A DNA stretch of 64,000 bases from Enoplosus armatus (Eukaryota > Chordata > Actinopteri > Centrarchiformes > Enoplosidae): the NCBI RefSeq assembly GCF_043641665.1, contig NC_092201.1, positions 3,204,501 through 3,268,500 of the forward strand, in the 5' to 3' direction. Below the pieces are notes generated by a model that worked only from the letters and a program-made list of their open reading frames with translations, was not told where the DNA came from and ran no database searches. Position numbers and translations under genes: made by a program. This document shows, piece by piece, positions 44,959 through 55,694 of this stretch (within the stretch, counting starts at the first letter, position 1; each line of letters opens with the position of its first letter).

Positions 44959-47900
44959 ATTGTTGCTCCATTTTAAGTGTCACATGAAACAACTAATGAC
45001 GCACCGCATGATGGTTTATTTGGCATGCAAGTCTGTGAGTCTATGCACCATCATTACGTGTGAACCCAACATTAGGCATGTTAAGGTGTGACGAGAGGAG
45101 TGAGAGGAATGTCACCTACGGCACTAACAGACCAATAACACTGTTTCACGTTACAATGATTACTGATTCCACTGTTCAGCAGCAGAGCACCTCCATTGAT
45201 ATCGATATTTGAGACTTTGAGGCTGTCACATACAATTATAAAGTCATCAAAACACAGCAAAAGATGCCCAGAACACAAGTTGACATATTCAAATTGCTTG
45301 TTTTGTACAACCGACAGTCCAAAAAAACCCAAATATTCAGTTTACCACTTAGAAAACTACAGCAGCGCAAGATCCTTTTGAAATTAACAAAATATTTTTC
45401 ATGTTATTATTATTATTATTCACAAAGCCGACAAGTCTCATTAAAACAAACTCGTTATGCCATGATAAGTTATGTTGTCAGAACGAGAGACTTCCAAATT
45501 ATGTTAAAAATAAAAACAAGGTTGAAGAGACACTGTAGCCTCGAGCAAACATACAACATGATTGATAAATATATAACATGATGCTCTAGCTGTACAAGAA
45601 AAGCAGAATAAAAAGCAAACAGGTGAATATTTACTCACTAATTACTTAATCAATTAGCAAATTGTTATAATTACTGAGCAGCCAATCAGCCAATATCTGT
45701 GGGCAAATTTACAGGTCTACCTCTACTCAATACCACGTTAAATTAAGCAGCAAATGTTGCTTATGCAGAGAAATTGACATTACATTCACACCTTAACCTT
45801 CAGCATTTCCAAAAACAGCCACCTCTGACCTCCACTGAACCACAACACTAACTCTCCAAACATGGCCCTCCTCATGATGAAAACCTCCAAACTCCTTCAG
45901 GGAAGGTGGTCTTCAACACATCGACAAACACTTTCTGTAAACCTGCCGTCTCATTTATCATCATTTGACTCTCACTTTCTCCTTTGCACATCAAAGGGAG
46001 CGGCATACCGCCTCAAAGGGCGCTGTGGTTTGCTGATAATGGCGGCCCCCGGAGATCACAGCCGGTCTAAACTGCTCCCAGATGAGCTTCTGACTGAAGA
46101 CCGGTATGTGACAGAAGAGCTTACAGAGGCCGACCAACACATGCTTCATTACGGATCATATAAACACAGAGAAGGCAGGGCAGAAAGGCCCTCTCTCTTT
46201 CCTACAAGCAGACATAAATAATTACACATTTTCAGCCGCAAATTTGAAACTCCTAAACTTTAACAGCAGGACGATTAATCTACTGCTTTTACTGAACAAG
46301 AGAGAAATTATTCTGAGGAATAAATCGTTTTTTTATACATCCTTTTACGAGGATTATGCCTTTGCTTCATGTTACATGTGGGTCATACACTTTGGGATCA
46401 GGTTTTAGATTTGGAGGAAGTACCCAGATACCAATCCTTGATGTTAGCGATATATAATGTGTACTGTAATAAGCAGTAACAGCATGTTTCTGCATTTGGA
46501 GGCTGTGAAAATGCAAGTACATAGTAAATACATTCAAACAAAAAGTAGAAGGGGCAGAAAATAAAAAAACAGTATTAAGAATACATAAGGTTTGCTGTTA
46601 AAAAGAGATTTCAGCCCCATCTGGTGCCTTTTGACCTTGTAATGTGGTGCTACAGGTGGTCAGCTTCTCCACAGAGAGGTAAAGTGAAGTGGGGCAGTAG
46701 GAGAAGGGGGACGGGGAGGGTTTAAAAACCACTTGACCACCTGTTCAGAGTTACAGTACAGAGTCTGTTTTAAGGCAGCTGGTGGCGTGATTCATCACTG
46801 TCGACAAGCTTCATAAGCTGTGACCAAGTAGATACAGACAATTATTGCAGTGCTGAAACTAATGGTTATTTTCACTGTTGATTAATTTGTCTGACTGTAT
46901 CGTTTAGTCTACGAAGTGCCTGAAAATAGTGAAATTTACAATGAAATGAAACAGAAAAGCAGCTTGAAGAAGTCAATTTGTATGTTTGATACGTAATTTA
47001 AGACTAAAAGCTGTGATTAATTTACTTTCAATAGACGAAATTCTAAATCAACCAATAGTTTCAGCACTGAATCACCATCATCTTGAGGTTAAAAGCTAAT
47101 TTTTGAGCTTGAAAACAGCAGACGACAAAACAACCTCACCACAAGGTCCATTTAGTAGCTGTTCTGGAGCTTTTTCTGAGGACTTCTTGTCCATACTGGC
47201 TTTAAAGATGAGATTAAAGATTGATTGAATGTATGAAATGTCTCAGAAAGCTACATCTGGTGAGGAAGACCATGTGACAGTTATCAAACTGAGGTTTTTA
47301 TGAGATTGTTTTGCCAACTAATGTCTTTTGTGTCATGAATCCTGATGTAATTTTCATGTCAGATGAAAAGAAATGGAATTATCAGTTTTATACGTTTTCA
47401 GTTAGTGTTTCTCAATAAAACCTATATCTCAGTGTGGAGACCGCTTTGAAAGAGTGTTTGTAATAACTACAACTAGAGAAGAATGAGAGGAAGACGATAA
47501 AAAAGATGAAAATATTCCTGTAGGCAAGCAAATAATCACAAAATCTGATTTACCATAAACCACCAGTACAAAATATCGATAAAATCTACATTAAAATACC
47601 TTTTTATCAGAGGTAGAAGACATAGACTGGATGGTATTTTTTTATTGCAAAGCCATTACAGGCCAATGCACTGTATCTTACAGATCTATAGATCTATAGA
47701 TCTACACTCTTTCCATCTTTCCCTTTTCTCTCTGGCACACACAGAGTCCTGACAAACACCTCATATTCTCCATGACGCAGGTGGTTCCTCTCAAAGGCAG
47801 ATTTATCTTATTATACAACGCAGCCCAGTGCAGTGTTAGAGGAGTGTGTGTGTGTGTGTGTGTGTGTGTGTTTCCAGGAATAAAAGCACTCCGGCTCTGT

Positions 47901-50900
47901 TTGAAGAGATAGCGAGGGCCGAACAGTTAAGAACAATTCCACTCGTGTTTCCTTTGGAAAAGCAGAGCGCAGGAGAGTCTCATAAAAAGCTTTATGTAAC
48001 CTGCAGACGGTCAACAGAGACCATACTTCAAAAAACTAAACTGCAACAGGTCACTGAACACACACACATCTGTGGTGGCTCATACATTAAGATTGACTGA
48101 TGTTTTCAGGGTTTTTTGTTGAAGCTGTGGATAGTTTCAATTTGATAGCTACTGTAAAGTATTTACAACGCAGTGAAGTAGGAAGGGGGCCCTTGTCAAT
48201 GTTATTTCTGTCACTGTGTAAAAGCTTGTGAAGCAGCACTTGCACCTGAAGGGACACTAACACTCAAAATGAAAGTCAGACTTATTATGGCGGGTCAAGG
48301 AAAAGTTTTTGTTGCTGAGTAATATCGTCCAACACGAGAGGGACTTTTCTTTAACAAAAAAAACAGCAACACATTTGTTCCTGCAGAAACAAGACTCACT
48401 TACATTTCGCCTGCGCAGACTTTAGCAGCCATGCTAGCAGCTCTATGCAATTGTGCAGTGTTGTTTTGAGCTAAATGCTAACATCAGCATGCTAACACAA
48501 TAACAATGCTAACCTGCTGATGTTTAGCAGCTATAATGTTTAGCATGTTGACCATCTTAGTTTAGTGTTAGCATGCCAACACTTGTAATTAGCATTGGCT
48601 GTTGGGAATATCATTAGTTTAGCAGGTCATAAACCAATTTATTAGACAAATTTATACTTTGACCTGATGATGGCGCTAAATGAAAAGTGAAGGGATCACC
48701 AAATCTATCCAATAGTTGTTGAGATATTTCAGTCTGGACTAAAGTGGTGGAAAAACTAAGAACAACAAAAGGAAACACATTCGCTAAACGTGTTCTTGTA
48801 GGAAATAAGTTCACTATCATATCGGAGGTGGCTGAAGCTGCCAAGTTAATGTTCTGTTTCTAAACACATTTGTCAGTCTGGCACCAACTTTCAGCAACTG
48901 GTTGATCAAGTTTCTTGTGGTGCAATCAGTAAGGCCTTCATGGAAACCACATGCAAACATTAAAGAGACTGAGATCTCAAACACTAACTCCTGTGTTTAT
49001 GGTTGGCATGGCAGTGTTGTGAGTCTAAACACTGTAAAGGTTGACTGAAAGAGCTTTAAAACAACTGTAATTCACATAAGACACGCAGTCACTCACATGA
49101 TGCTCGATCTCCCAGACGACCGACAACCTGTGGCCTCTCGCTGAGGAAGCTATAATCAGACTAAAGACTCTTGTGAAATCCTCTTTTGCTCTCATTGTTG
49201 TCAATAAACAGATGGACTGCTGCATCGTGTAACTGTATCCCCCCACATTAAGTATTGTTTAAGGAAAATAAGGACTTAATTTGCAGCCTTTAAAGAGGTG
49301 CAATGCTCAGTGGGTCATCAGTTTAATCTGCATCAGTGGATGAGGCCTAATAGTCTTTAGTAAGGTTCAAAGACGGCCAAGGACAGCTCAACTCAGACTC
49401 AAACTTCAACGTACAGTATCAGACAGAAGGCTGCTGCCAAGATAAACCTGCTGCCAAACGTTTACTTAATTATAACATCAAGAGCAACAGGAGCAGAAAC
49501 TGTGTCCGGAGTGTGACGCCGTTTTCAGTCAGGAATCAGGTTTTGAAAACAGAAGTGGTGGCAGCAGAAAAAACACGTGACAAAGTGAGAAGAAGGAGGT
49601 TAATGCCTTCGTGGTGGGATACAGTTTCCTGGATCAAACATAACAATAGAAATATGTGTAATGTGTCATGTCACCAGATCCTGTCAAAGGTGAAAAGATG
49701 AGCTCGGTTTTCAAAGGAAACAAAAACTGTATAAAACACTGGCAGCACAAAACAGTTCCCACGAGGTGAATTTAGAAATGTAAGGAGCTGCAGCGATTAA
49801 TCAATTAATCAAACACCTGCAAATTAAACACATTTGTCATTGTTTTGATTTAAAAAAAAGACAAAGTGATCTGGCCTCTCCAGTATTAGTAAGTGTGGCT
49901 AATGTTAAGGTCGTTATCTACTAAATAAATTGACCATGAAACAAGATGTGTCAGGATCTGAGGGGCTTCTGCTAAACACTTTCCTGGAGGGAAACACCAG
50001 ATTTACGTAATACATGTGATCAAATACAGACGTTATCTCAAATTTGTGTTTTTATTTTGTAAAAGCTGAATTAAAAAATGTTTTGATTGGGCCAAAATAG
50101 CTTCACAAACGTAAATGTTGATTTGAAACAACAATAATTAAATTCAAGAAGAGTTCAGTTACAGAAACAAGAGCAATTCTACATATAATCTACTTCAGCA
50201 GAATCAGCATGGCCTTAGTTACTAAACACCAACAAGACCTGGGTGGCCTTGTTGGTGCTGAGAGAACAGGATGGAGAGCTGAGAACAACCAGGAAGTGAC
50301 ATACAATGGGGGAGGAACCAGGATGAAGGGAGGAGAGAAGGGGGATGGAGGGGTGAGGAGGCGAGAACAGGGGGTGAGGGTGGACAGACAGAGGAAGGAA
50401 ATCTAGAGGGGGAGAATGTGAGAAAGGACAGATTTAACAAAGCTGGCGTTTGGATAAAAATAAGTCAACGTTGTCCCTCTACTGTAGCTTCTTTGGTTGT
50501 ATATTTACTGTTTAATTTATCACTTATACACTAGTCGTCTATGAAAGACCTTTAGCATGGCGATGTAGAAGCTACTCGCAGGACTTTGGCTAAAATGAGA
50601 GATTGTTGCTTATTTACTCATAAATATTTAATGTTATGGAGATATTCTTAAGATTTTCTTTTACGTTTTTAGGGACTTTAAATGTTGGTAATGCTGTTTT
50701 AGTGGCTCTTCCATCCAGACCAAGGAACGACTTAACACTACGTCAATATACAAGTATTCTTCACTCTGATAAAAATCTACCAAATGGTTTGAGTAACTTG
50801 GACTTAAAACATGTTAATGATACAAGTTATTTTTCTTTCTAAAAGTAATTAAATTAATATCAAAAGTTTTTGGTTGACCTAGACATCTTAGGAACGGCTG

Positions 50901-53073
50901 CAATAAGAAATAAAAAATAAATGACAAACACACAAGAAATGCTCAAATGGTGTATGATGAACAGTTCCAGTTTACAGGTAAAAGAATATAAAAAAGTCTG
51001 CACAATGTGGTGACAAGTTTGCTCAAACAATAAGCTGCCAGTTTACTGAGTGAGAGATCTGTATCTGTCTACCACTGTGGCAGTCCATCTGTCTGTCAGT
51101 TGCCCTTGGAGATAAAAACCACGAGGTACTTTTCCCACAGTAACAGATAAGGAAGTTGAAATCTTGGCTCGACGGTGGAGAATGACCTCACTTTAATGTG
51201 TGAGGGGTTTCCAAAGAAATTCTGATAATAAAAAAATGAGAGCAGTGATAAAGTAATCAGGAGTCAAACTGGATGCATGAAATGAATGTCAATATGTCTG
51301 CATACAAGCAGAAAGGAAAGTAATGGGAAATACACCTCTGAGGGCTGCAGGGCGCGGCCAGGTAAGAGTATCGCACCATAAATCTATCAGCTGTGGGAGT
51401 GAAAGGTCAGAAGTGGGGGAGGAACAACAAACAACCTCACAATATCACTGAACACTATGATGTCAGTCAGCTCCAACTCATTTGAAAGCCTGTACTTAAT
51501 AATCTCTGTTACTGGGAACAGTTGTCCTGTTTAAAACGGACACACTTGTGAGGAAATACCACTTCCTTTTCCAGATTGTCACATACAGATTTCCTTCTCA
51601 TGAATCTGTGACACAGCAGTGATGGACAGAACATTAATGCTGTCGTGTAATACTGCCGCTGAAATCATAAGCTGATTTAAAGGCTGGGAATTCAGCATTT
51701 CGGAGCGGTACGGCTGATGCAGTGAGAGAGTGACGGGCTTAATGCTCAAGCTGAAGGTTTCAACTGAATCTTTTTAAAGTGGTATATTGAATAAAAGAAC
51801 CGAGTGCTGTTTAGAGGAATATGAACATGATTTTCTACAAATGTTACCTAAACACAAGTGGCCGTCTACAAACTTTGCATGAATAAAATTATGTTTTAAA
51901 TCACAAATTATCAGATAAAAGTTTCCATGCGGTTGTTTACCGTCTTTACAATTACGTGATTCAGGAGCTTTATGACGACAACTTGGGACATCAAAAATAC
52001 AGAATATATATCTTGTACCAGGCTGCAGGATATTCTTGATAGACAAACCAAACTATTTTTGCAGAGTGATTACATTTTACTGTACCACAACTGACTTTTG
52101 CAAACCTCAGCCACACTTTTGAGCACTAGTTTTAAACCGCCATGATTTAAATACTAAGCAGGTATATTGACAAATGTATAAAAATGTAATGTAGACAGAG
52201 AGAGCGAGTCCAAACTTCAAAATCTATGTTTCTTATTGGAAAGCCATTGGAACCAGCTCCAATTAGGGACAGCTTGATATCCTACACTACCATATATTAA
52301 CTTATTCAGGGTCAGCAGACACTGCTAAGTGAAGAACTAACTGCTGACGTTCATCCATTACACCGGCACAACACAAGCACTGTCAGAGCAAACTACATTA
52401 AATGTTCTGCACCATGCTGTTGTGTGACACACAGAAAAACACATCTGTACAACCAAGACATTTATTCAACTGCCCATTAGAATAATATTTAGTGCCCCAA
52501 TGTGGGCTCATTAGCTAAATATTCTTTTGGTAAAAATAAATAAAACGGCTTTGAAATATAACACAATTTCTATATAATCTAGTTGTAGGTGCCTGTGTGC
52601 TCATGAGAACATGATGGACACAATACCAGACTCCATACAAAAACTCACTAATTGTTGCAGCAATGACTTTCGTTTTCATTTTGTTTTTTGGAGTCCCGTC
52701 TTTTATTTATTTTCAATCCACTTGCAGCACTTAAATCGGAAACTCTAAATAACCCATAGGTGTAAAATTGAGAATGTGTGTGTTTGCCTAAAGTAACACT
52801 GTCGACACCCTGAGCGAGACATAAAACTGACGCATGAATGGAAGGATATTTGGCTATTTCTGTGGTAATGTAAAGTACTGTCTACAGCCTGTTTAAAATA
52901 AGTGCTAAGTAAATACATTTTATTGTTGTTGTTCTTGTTGTCAGCAGGAGTGTTTCTACGGCAACATGGCCATGAGCTCCAAACATCACGTCTGAAAGAT
53001 GATGAATAAACCACAGTAAGCCCTACAGTCTGTGAGGACGATTTGAATTGAAGATGAGCCGCTTTAGCTGTCC

Positions 53074-53138
<65 letters not shown>

Positions 53139-53267
53139 GGGGTTGGGTGGGATTACCCTCGAGCATTTTTTCATGAGACACACAGACCCACTGGTCAGCG
53201 TGACATTTCCCAACAGAACCACCATTCACACACTGAAAAGGTGGATGAGTGGGGGTGAGAATGGAGA

Positions 53268-53303
<36 letters not shown>

Positions 53304-55694
53304 AGGATATAGCGATAAATCCTCTTTCTGGTCAGACTGTCACATCTCATTTCCCTGTTTGACCATCCAGAATCACTTCATCACCCATCAGTCTGCCTGT
53401 CTTTGTGTTTCTCTCTGTCTCTTTATTTACACTCCAGCTTATTAAACTCCACTTCCCCACAAAGACTACAGCCTGGTGCCTTAATGAGAAATGTCTCCTC
53501 TCTCCTGGGAGCCACTGTAATTAAAGTCCAACTGAAATCTCATTTAGTCGTCCCTTTTTCTGTAGTAATGTCAACATGTTTTTTAAATGTTGCCAGGGTG
53601 CCGGTGTTACACCGTTGGCAACGAGAGACAAAGCACACAAACTTGCGCTTTAGCCTTCATGTCATGGACAGACAGGATGTTGTTAGTGGTATTTAAGAGT
53701 GAGGATCACACCAGCAACTACACATTAAAGACCGCGGATGGACTCCCCCTGACCCCTGGCCAGTTGGAAACCCTTATGTTAACATCTTGTTTGAAAGTTG
53801 TGTCTTCTTCCACTTTGACATCTTTAAATGAACACTAGTCACAGTTTGTATACTGGTGTTTGCTGACACAACAGTTTCAGTTTCATGCAGATTACACTGC
53901 CAGCTCCACTACAGTTACCACATTCTCGAAATTTCCAAGCCTTAGCCAGCTCCAGTATTTTGGCTAATCCATTACAGCCTTCATACAAGTGCAACTCAGT
54001 GGTAAACATAAATACACATCGACTCGCACAATAACCTTCTATTTTTCCGATACAAAACCAGTAATTTCGTACTGCAGTCCCACACATTTTTCCCAAAGGA
54101 CACGTCCCTTCTCTAGTTGTAATTACTGTTGGCATGTGGGAAACCACCATACAGGAGCCAGGGTCCCATTTCAGGTCTGGAGCCACAGTTTAAGACACCA
54201 CAGGTCACAACCTCTCCTGCAGCGCTGTATGGGCCACATTGTGCATCCACTCCACACACACTGCCATGAGGAATGAGGACCAGTGTTGAGGGCCTGTTAT
54301 GGTAAAGTGAAGGGCCATGCATTGCTGCAGAATCTGCAGGCAACCCATGTCACATTAAGTGGGCAGAGAAGAAGAATAGCTCAATTCTGTTACAGTCTGC
54401 TGGGGTTTGAACGCGTGGAACAAACCGGCTGTGTTTCCAAGACCGTCTGAGATACTGTGAGCATGTGCGTGAACGCATGTATGTGTGTGTACAAGTGGAT
54501 GAGTGTGAGTGAGTGCCAGTTGAAGACTGTAGCAGGCCAGCATTTAGTCAAGGACCTGACGAGTGACCTAATTTTTTGAGTTCCAGACATGATAAAGCTG
54601 AATGTCTTCGGTTTTAACTCAATCCAATGCTCAGTCTAGACCTAATTCTCTCAGTCTGCAGGCAAGGACAGACTTCACAAACTAAATCTAGGTTGGAAAA
54701 GCATAATTTTATTGAGGGTTGTTTAAACTCTGTTAAAATGGGTCACAAGGTTGGGGTTGTTGTAGGCTCATGTGAGTCCCTGGGGATTATAACCACTGGT
54801 CTGCTGATCACTGTCTCATTCTTACATATTCAAAAATAAATGTACCAAATTTAGGAGAAAGAGTAAAACCCCATTAAACTTAAAAACGCTCCTTTTATTT
54901 TTCTCTTCCTGCATTTCAATTCTCAGTTTTAAAGACCTCCATAACTGATACAACTATCTGCAACAGGGAGGAAACTCTACACCAATTGTTCTAAGCAATG
55001 TAGGCTAAACCTGTCAAAACTGTCAAAAGGGGATTAAGCCACAGCCACAGACTGGTTGTTGCAAATGCAAATATTCCTTTAACTTGCTCCAACAATTGCC
55101 GAACAATTCTGTCGATTTACTGCTTCCTAATTCAAGACAATTCCAAAGATAAAACATAAACATTTACAACTCTACAACTCTTTAGGGTCCTCTGCTAAAT
55201 TCGGCACAGAGAACATACAAAATCTAAACTTTTCAACTGACTCTGCTCCATCCACGGTGGATTTTGTTGGGCGAGGGTAACAGACACAACAGGTGAACCA
55301 ACTCCAAAAGTGCTCATTTAATTTAAATGGGTGCAGTTTTTTTTATACTTGTGTATGCCGAACTCGAGCATGAGTACAACCGAAATGTAAATGGGCTTCC
55401 GTTCATTTCTATTTCATAATCGTTTTTGCTAATAAACTAGGGAATATTGATTTGACAGATTGCTGAAGGAAGTTCTGAGAGACGCCCCCCCGCGAATTAC
55501 TTTTAAAGTTGGTCTACCCAACAATTACACCTCTACAAAACACAAACAGTTTACAGGTCTTGAAATAAGCTGATGGTTCTCATGTTTACCTTATTCACTG
55601 TGACTTTTCCCGAAGGTTTTTTGAAGAAAGAGGTCCTGGCCGTGAAAAAGTACTCTTCGGAGTCATCCTCCAAACTACTGTATCCACTGCTCAT
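28668..55694 (-). CDS. rassf3: Ras association domain family member 3, complete, 6 coding exons
   Basis: RASSF3 is a non-enzymatic scaffold with a Ras-association (RA) domain and a C-terminal SARAH coiled coil that pairs with MST/Hippo kinases and other SARAH proteins; it is considered a growth suppressor. Coding exons (5' to 3'): 55694-55590, 34808-34701, 32933-32760, 31603-31516, 29757-29642, 28817-28668; 741 nt, 246 residues. The N-terminus MSSGYSSLEDDSEEYFFTAR is diagnostic for RASSF3. RA domain about residues 75-192 (GVYTGFIKVQM, NPAKYALYKR, RLVAGPDTDTLSFVL), SARAH about 201-242 (FSIPELRNFLRILDKEED...). There is no C1 zinc finger, as expected for RASSF3 and unlike RASSF1A/RASSF5. The RA loop (residues 88-115) is longer and richer in Gly than in mammals and ends in AFYLPRGV. 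Intron 1 is 20.8 kb. Synteny with gns and tbc1d30 supports the call. Confidence 0.96.
29166..29393. mobile_element. 228-bp MITE with 33-bp terminal inverted repeats and TA target site
   Basis: The left end TGGAAGCCCGATTCTGCCAG (29166 on) is matched in reverse complement by the right end ending at 29393, one mismatch in about 32 bases, both running on into TACAAG and an A-run. TA dinucleotides flank both ends (29164-29165 and 29394-29395). This is the structure of a nonautonomous Tc1/mariner-type element; there is no coding capacity. It lies in rassf3 intron 5, between two purine-rich tracts. Confidence 0.8.
29397..29640 (+). repeat. purine-rich (GA) tract in rassf3 intron 5
   Basis: About 240 bases almost entirely of A and G, ending in (AG)n at 29616-29633, immediately downstream of the exon 5 donor in the transcribed sense, where it is a polypyrimidine tract. 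A second, shorter purine tract lies at 29036-29163. Confidence 0.85.
29642..29757 (-). CDS. rassf3: rassf3 exon 5
   Basis: Residues 159-197; YVCKLADGEQPLFLRLVAGP, DTDTLSFVLREQQTGEVM. A GT tract (sense) lies just upstream of the CCTGCAG acceptor. Confidence 0.95.
29879..29914 (+). repeat. (GT)n microsatellite
   Basis: Thirty-six bases in rassf3 intron 4; a shorter CA tract at 29765-29784 sits at the exon 5 acceptor. Confidence 0.95.
30015..30345 (+). mobile_element. nonautonomous hAT-like element remnant, family C
   Basis: GTAACTAAGTACTTTTACTC, TACTGTACTTAAGTACAA, CTTCTACTCCACTACACCTC, ACTCCACTACATTTGTCTGA, then GTAGATTAAACTACCCAACA and TATATAAAGTAG. This word order matches the abundant teleost element I recognise; rassf3 intron 4. 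Confidence 0.7.
30385..30530 (+). repeat. interspersed repeat, family D
   Basis: GGGATAGTTTGACC, TAAGATAAGAAGATCAATA and GCCAGCTTAGCTTAGCGTAA in this order, followed by a C-run; I recognise it as a widespread teleost repeat. Degenerate single copy in rassf3 intron 4. Confidence 0.55.
31322..31369 (+). repeat. (CA)n microsatellite
   Basis: Forty-eight bases in rassf3 intron 4; further tracts at 31221-31236 (GT), 31458-31493 and 31646-31671 (CA) bracket exon 4. Confidence 0.95.
31516..31603 (-). CDS. rassf3: rassf3 exon 4
   Basis: Residues 130-158 plus one base; VIVALLGKFTVADNPAKYAL, YKRYRREEQ, donor GTAAGA. Confidence 0.95.
32697..32752 (+). repeat. (GT)n microsatellite abutting the rassf3 exon 3 donor
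   Basis: GT array with one GC interruption, 7 bases from the exon 3 splice donor at 32759. In transcript sense it is CA. A GA array at 32936-32980 flanks the acceptor side of the same exon. Confidence 0.95.
32760..32933 (-). CDS. rassf3: rassf3 exon 3
   Basis: Residues 72-129; SHTGVYTGFIKVQMDLRRPV, Gly-rich loop GGQRGAGGALVEE, AFYLPRGVTNTLHVSSNNTV. Donor GTGGCT, with a CA tract (sense) starting 7 bases in. Confidence 0.94.
34260..34475 (+). mobile_element. nonautonomous hAT-like element remnant, family C
   Basis: ACAAAGTACATTTACTCAAG, a CAAGTACTGTACTTG palindrome, TACTTTACTTGAGTATTTTA, TTTTACTTCTACTGGAGTA and TTTTACTTAAGTAAAGAGTC, ending near TACTACACCACCG. The terminal ACACCACCG resembles the end of the teleost consensus. 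Lies 230 bp downstream of rassf3 exon 2 in transcript sense. Confidence 0.7.
34701..34808 (-). CDS. rassf3: rassf3 exon 2
   Basis: Residues 36-71; DVEKERELRTEFSREEIRQK, VEQYNMLTKDHLKMTL. Donor GTGAGT; CA tract (sense) 8 bases inside the intron. Confidence 0.94.
38680..38810 (+). repeat. interspersed repeat, family A
   Basis: CAATTATTCGATTAACTAC, TCTATAAAATGTCAAAAAATG, AGCCCAAGGTGACATGTTC, AAATGTCTTGTTTTGTCTGG and CCAACAGTCCACAATCC; the best-preserved copy in the window. Confidence 0.7.
40735..40900 (+). repeat. interspersed repeat, family A
   Basis: TTGATTGACAATTATTC, TTAGAAAATAGTGAAATA, TTTTCAAATGTCAACAGTCC and AAAACCCCAAATTATTCAGT in family order. Confidence 0.65.
42487..42633 (+). CDS. 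unidentified candidate coding exon inside rassf3 intron 1
   Basis: An ATG in good context (CACAACATGG) opens 49 codons, MDGRVQDTQFWFSSLGGDHK, then VWRDHPEMELTPSSK and TNSYKDEDKE, running exactly into a consensus donor GAA|GTAAGA at 42634. Reading through, the frame closes after eight more residues in the purine tract. Residues are varied and codon third positions are mostly G or C, unlike surrounding intron. The frame is open upstream to a stop at 42439, and a possible acceptor (TGTTTCCAG) lies at 42458-42466, so it could also be an internal exon. I do not recognise the protein. It is antisense to rassf3. It could be a chance frame or a decayed gene. Confidence 0.3.
42634..42840 (+). repeat. 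purine-rich (GA/GAA) tract
   Basis: Two hundred bases of nearly pure A/G directly after the candidate exon; low complexity, accounts for the proline/serine/phenylalanine-rich open frames on the minus strand. Confidence 0.85.
43256..43294 (+). repeat. (GT)n microsatellite
   Basis: Thirty-nine bases, rassf3 intron 1. Confidence 0.95.
44025..44215 (+). repeat. interspersed repeat, family B
   Basis: CACGTTAGCATTCTAACTGT, CACGCTGACATGCTAAATGT, then ATGTTGCCATGCTAATGTTA and GCATTCAGCTCAAAGCACAG; the GTTAGCATG words are shared with 48.5, 59.0 and 63.0 kb. Confidence 0.65.
44909..44957 (+). repeat. (GT)n microsatellite
   Basis: Forty-nine uninterrupted bases, rassf3 intron 1. Confidence 0.95.
45180..45360 (+). 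repeat. interspersed repeat, family A
   Basis: AAAGATGCCCAGAACACAAG, TTGACATATTCAAATTGC, TTGTTTTGTACAACCGACAG and TCCAAAAAAACCCAAATATT; degenerate. Confidence 0.6.
46850..47070 (+). repeat. interspersed repeat, family A
   Basis: GTGCTGAAACTAATGGTTAT, TGTTGATTAATTTGTCTGAC and GCCTGAAAATAGTGAAATT, ending near AACCAATAGTTTCAGCACTG; strongly diverged. Confidence 0.5.
48430..48850 (-). repeat. interspersed repeat, family B (reverse orientation)
   Basis: GCTAGCAGCTCTATGC, GAGCTAAATGCTAACATCAG, TTGACCATCTTAGTTTAGTG, then ACCTGATGATGGCGCTAAAT, CCAATAGTTGTTGAGATATT and TCAGTCTGGACTAAAGTGG. Reverse complement of the order at 58.7-59.1 kb; the longest copy here. Confidence 0.7.
53077..53135 (+). repeat. 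(GT)n microsatellite
   Basis: Fifty-nine bases, the longest pure dinucleotide array in the window; a second tract at 53270-53300. Confidence 0.95.
53839..54343 (-). pseudogene. cysteine-rich open frame, possibly a decayed frameshifted gene
   Basis: Two overlapping minus-strand frames follow one another: 54343-54113 (with GVDAQCGPYSAAGEVVTCG and VLNCGS) and 54186-53839 (GTCPLGKMCG, NYWFCIGKIEGYCASRC, LHLYEGC, FRECGNC). The second has no ATG; a stop sits two codons upstream. Cysteine spacing resembles a secreted or viral/receptor-type ectodomain, but I recognise no family, and no splice sites or neighbouring exons support a live gene. Confidence 0.2.
55590..55694 (-). CDS. rassf3: rassf3 exon 1
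   Basis: ATG at 55694-55692, residues 1-35: MSSGYSSLEDDSEEYFFTAR, then TSFFKKPSGKVTVNK at a GTAAAC donor. The first 24 residues match human RASSF3 almost throughout. Confidence 0.95.

Larger units (their letters stand above)
34809..55589 (-). other. rassf3 intron 1 (20.8 kb)
   Basis: Holds dispersed repeats of families A and B, long GT arrays (43256-43294, 44909-44957, 47843-47871, 53077-53135, 53270-53300) and two GC-richer coding-looking islands listed separately (42487-42633 and 46000-46218). No known gene recognised inside it on either strand. Confidence 0.7.

Noticed and set aside
50209..50406. G-rich 65-codon plus-strand frame
   Set aside because: Composition is driven by a GGA-rich low-complexity stretch; no splice signals or homology.
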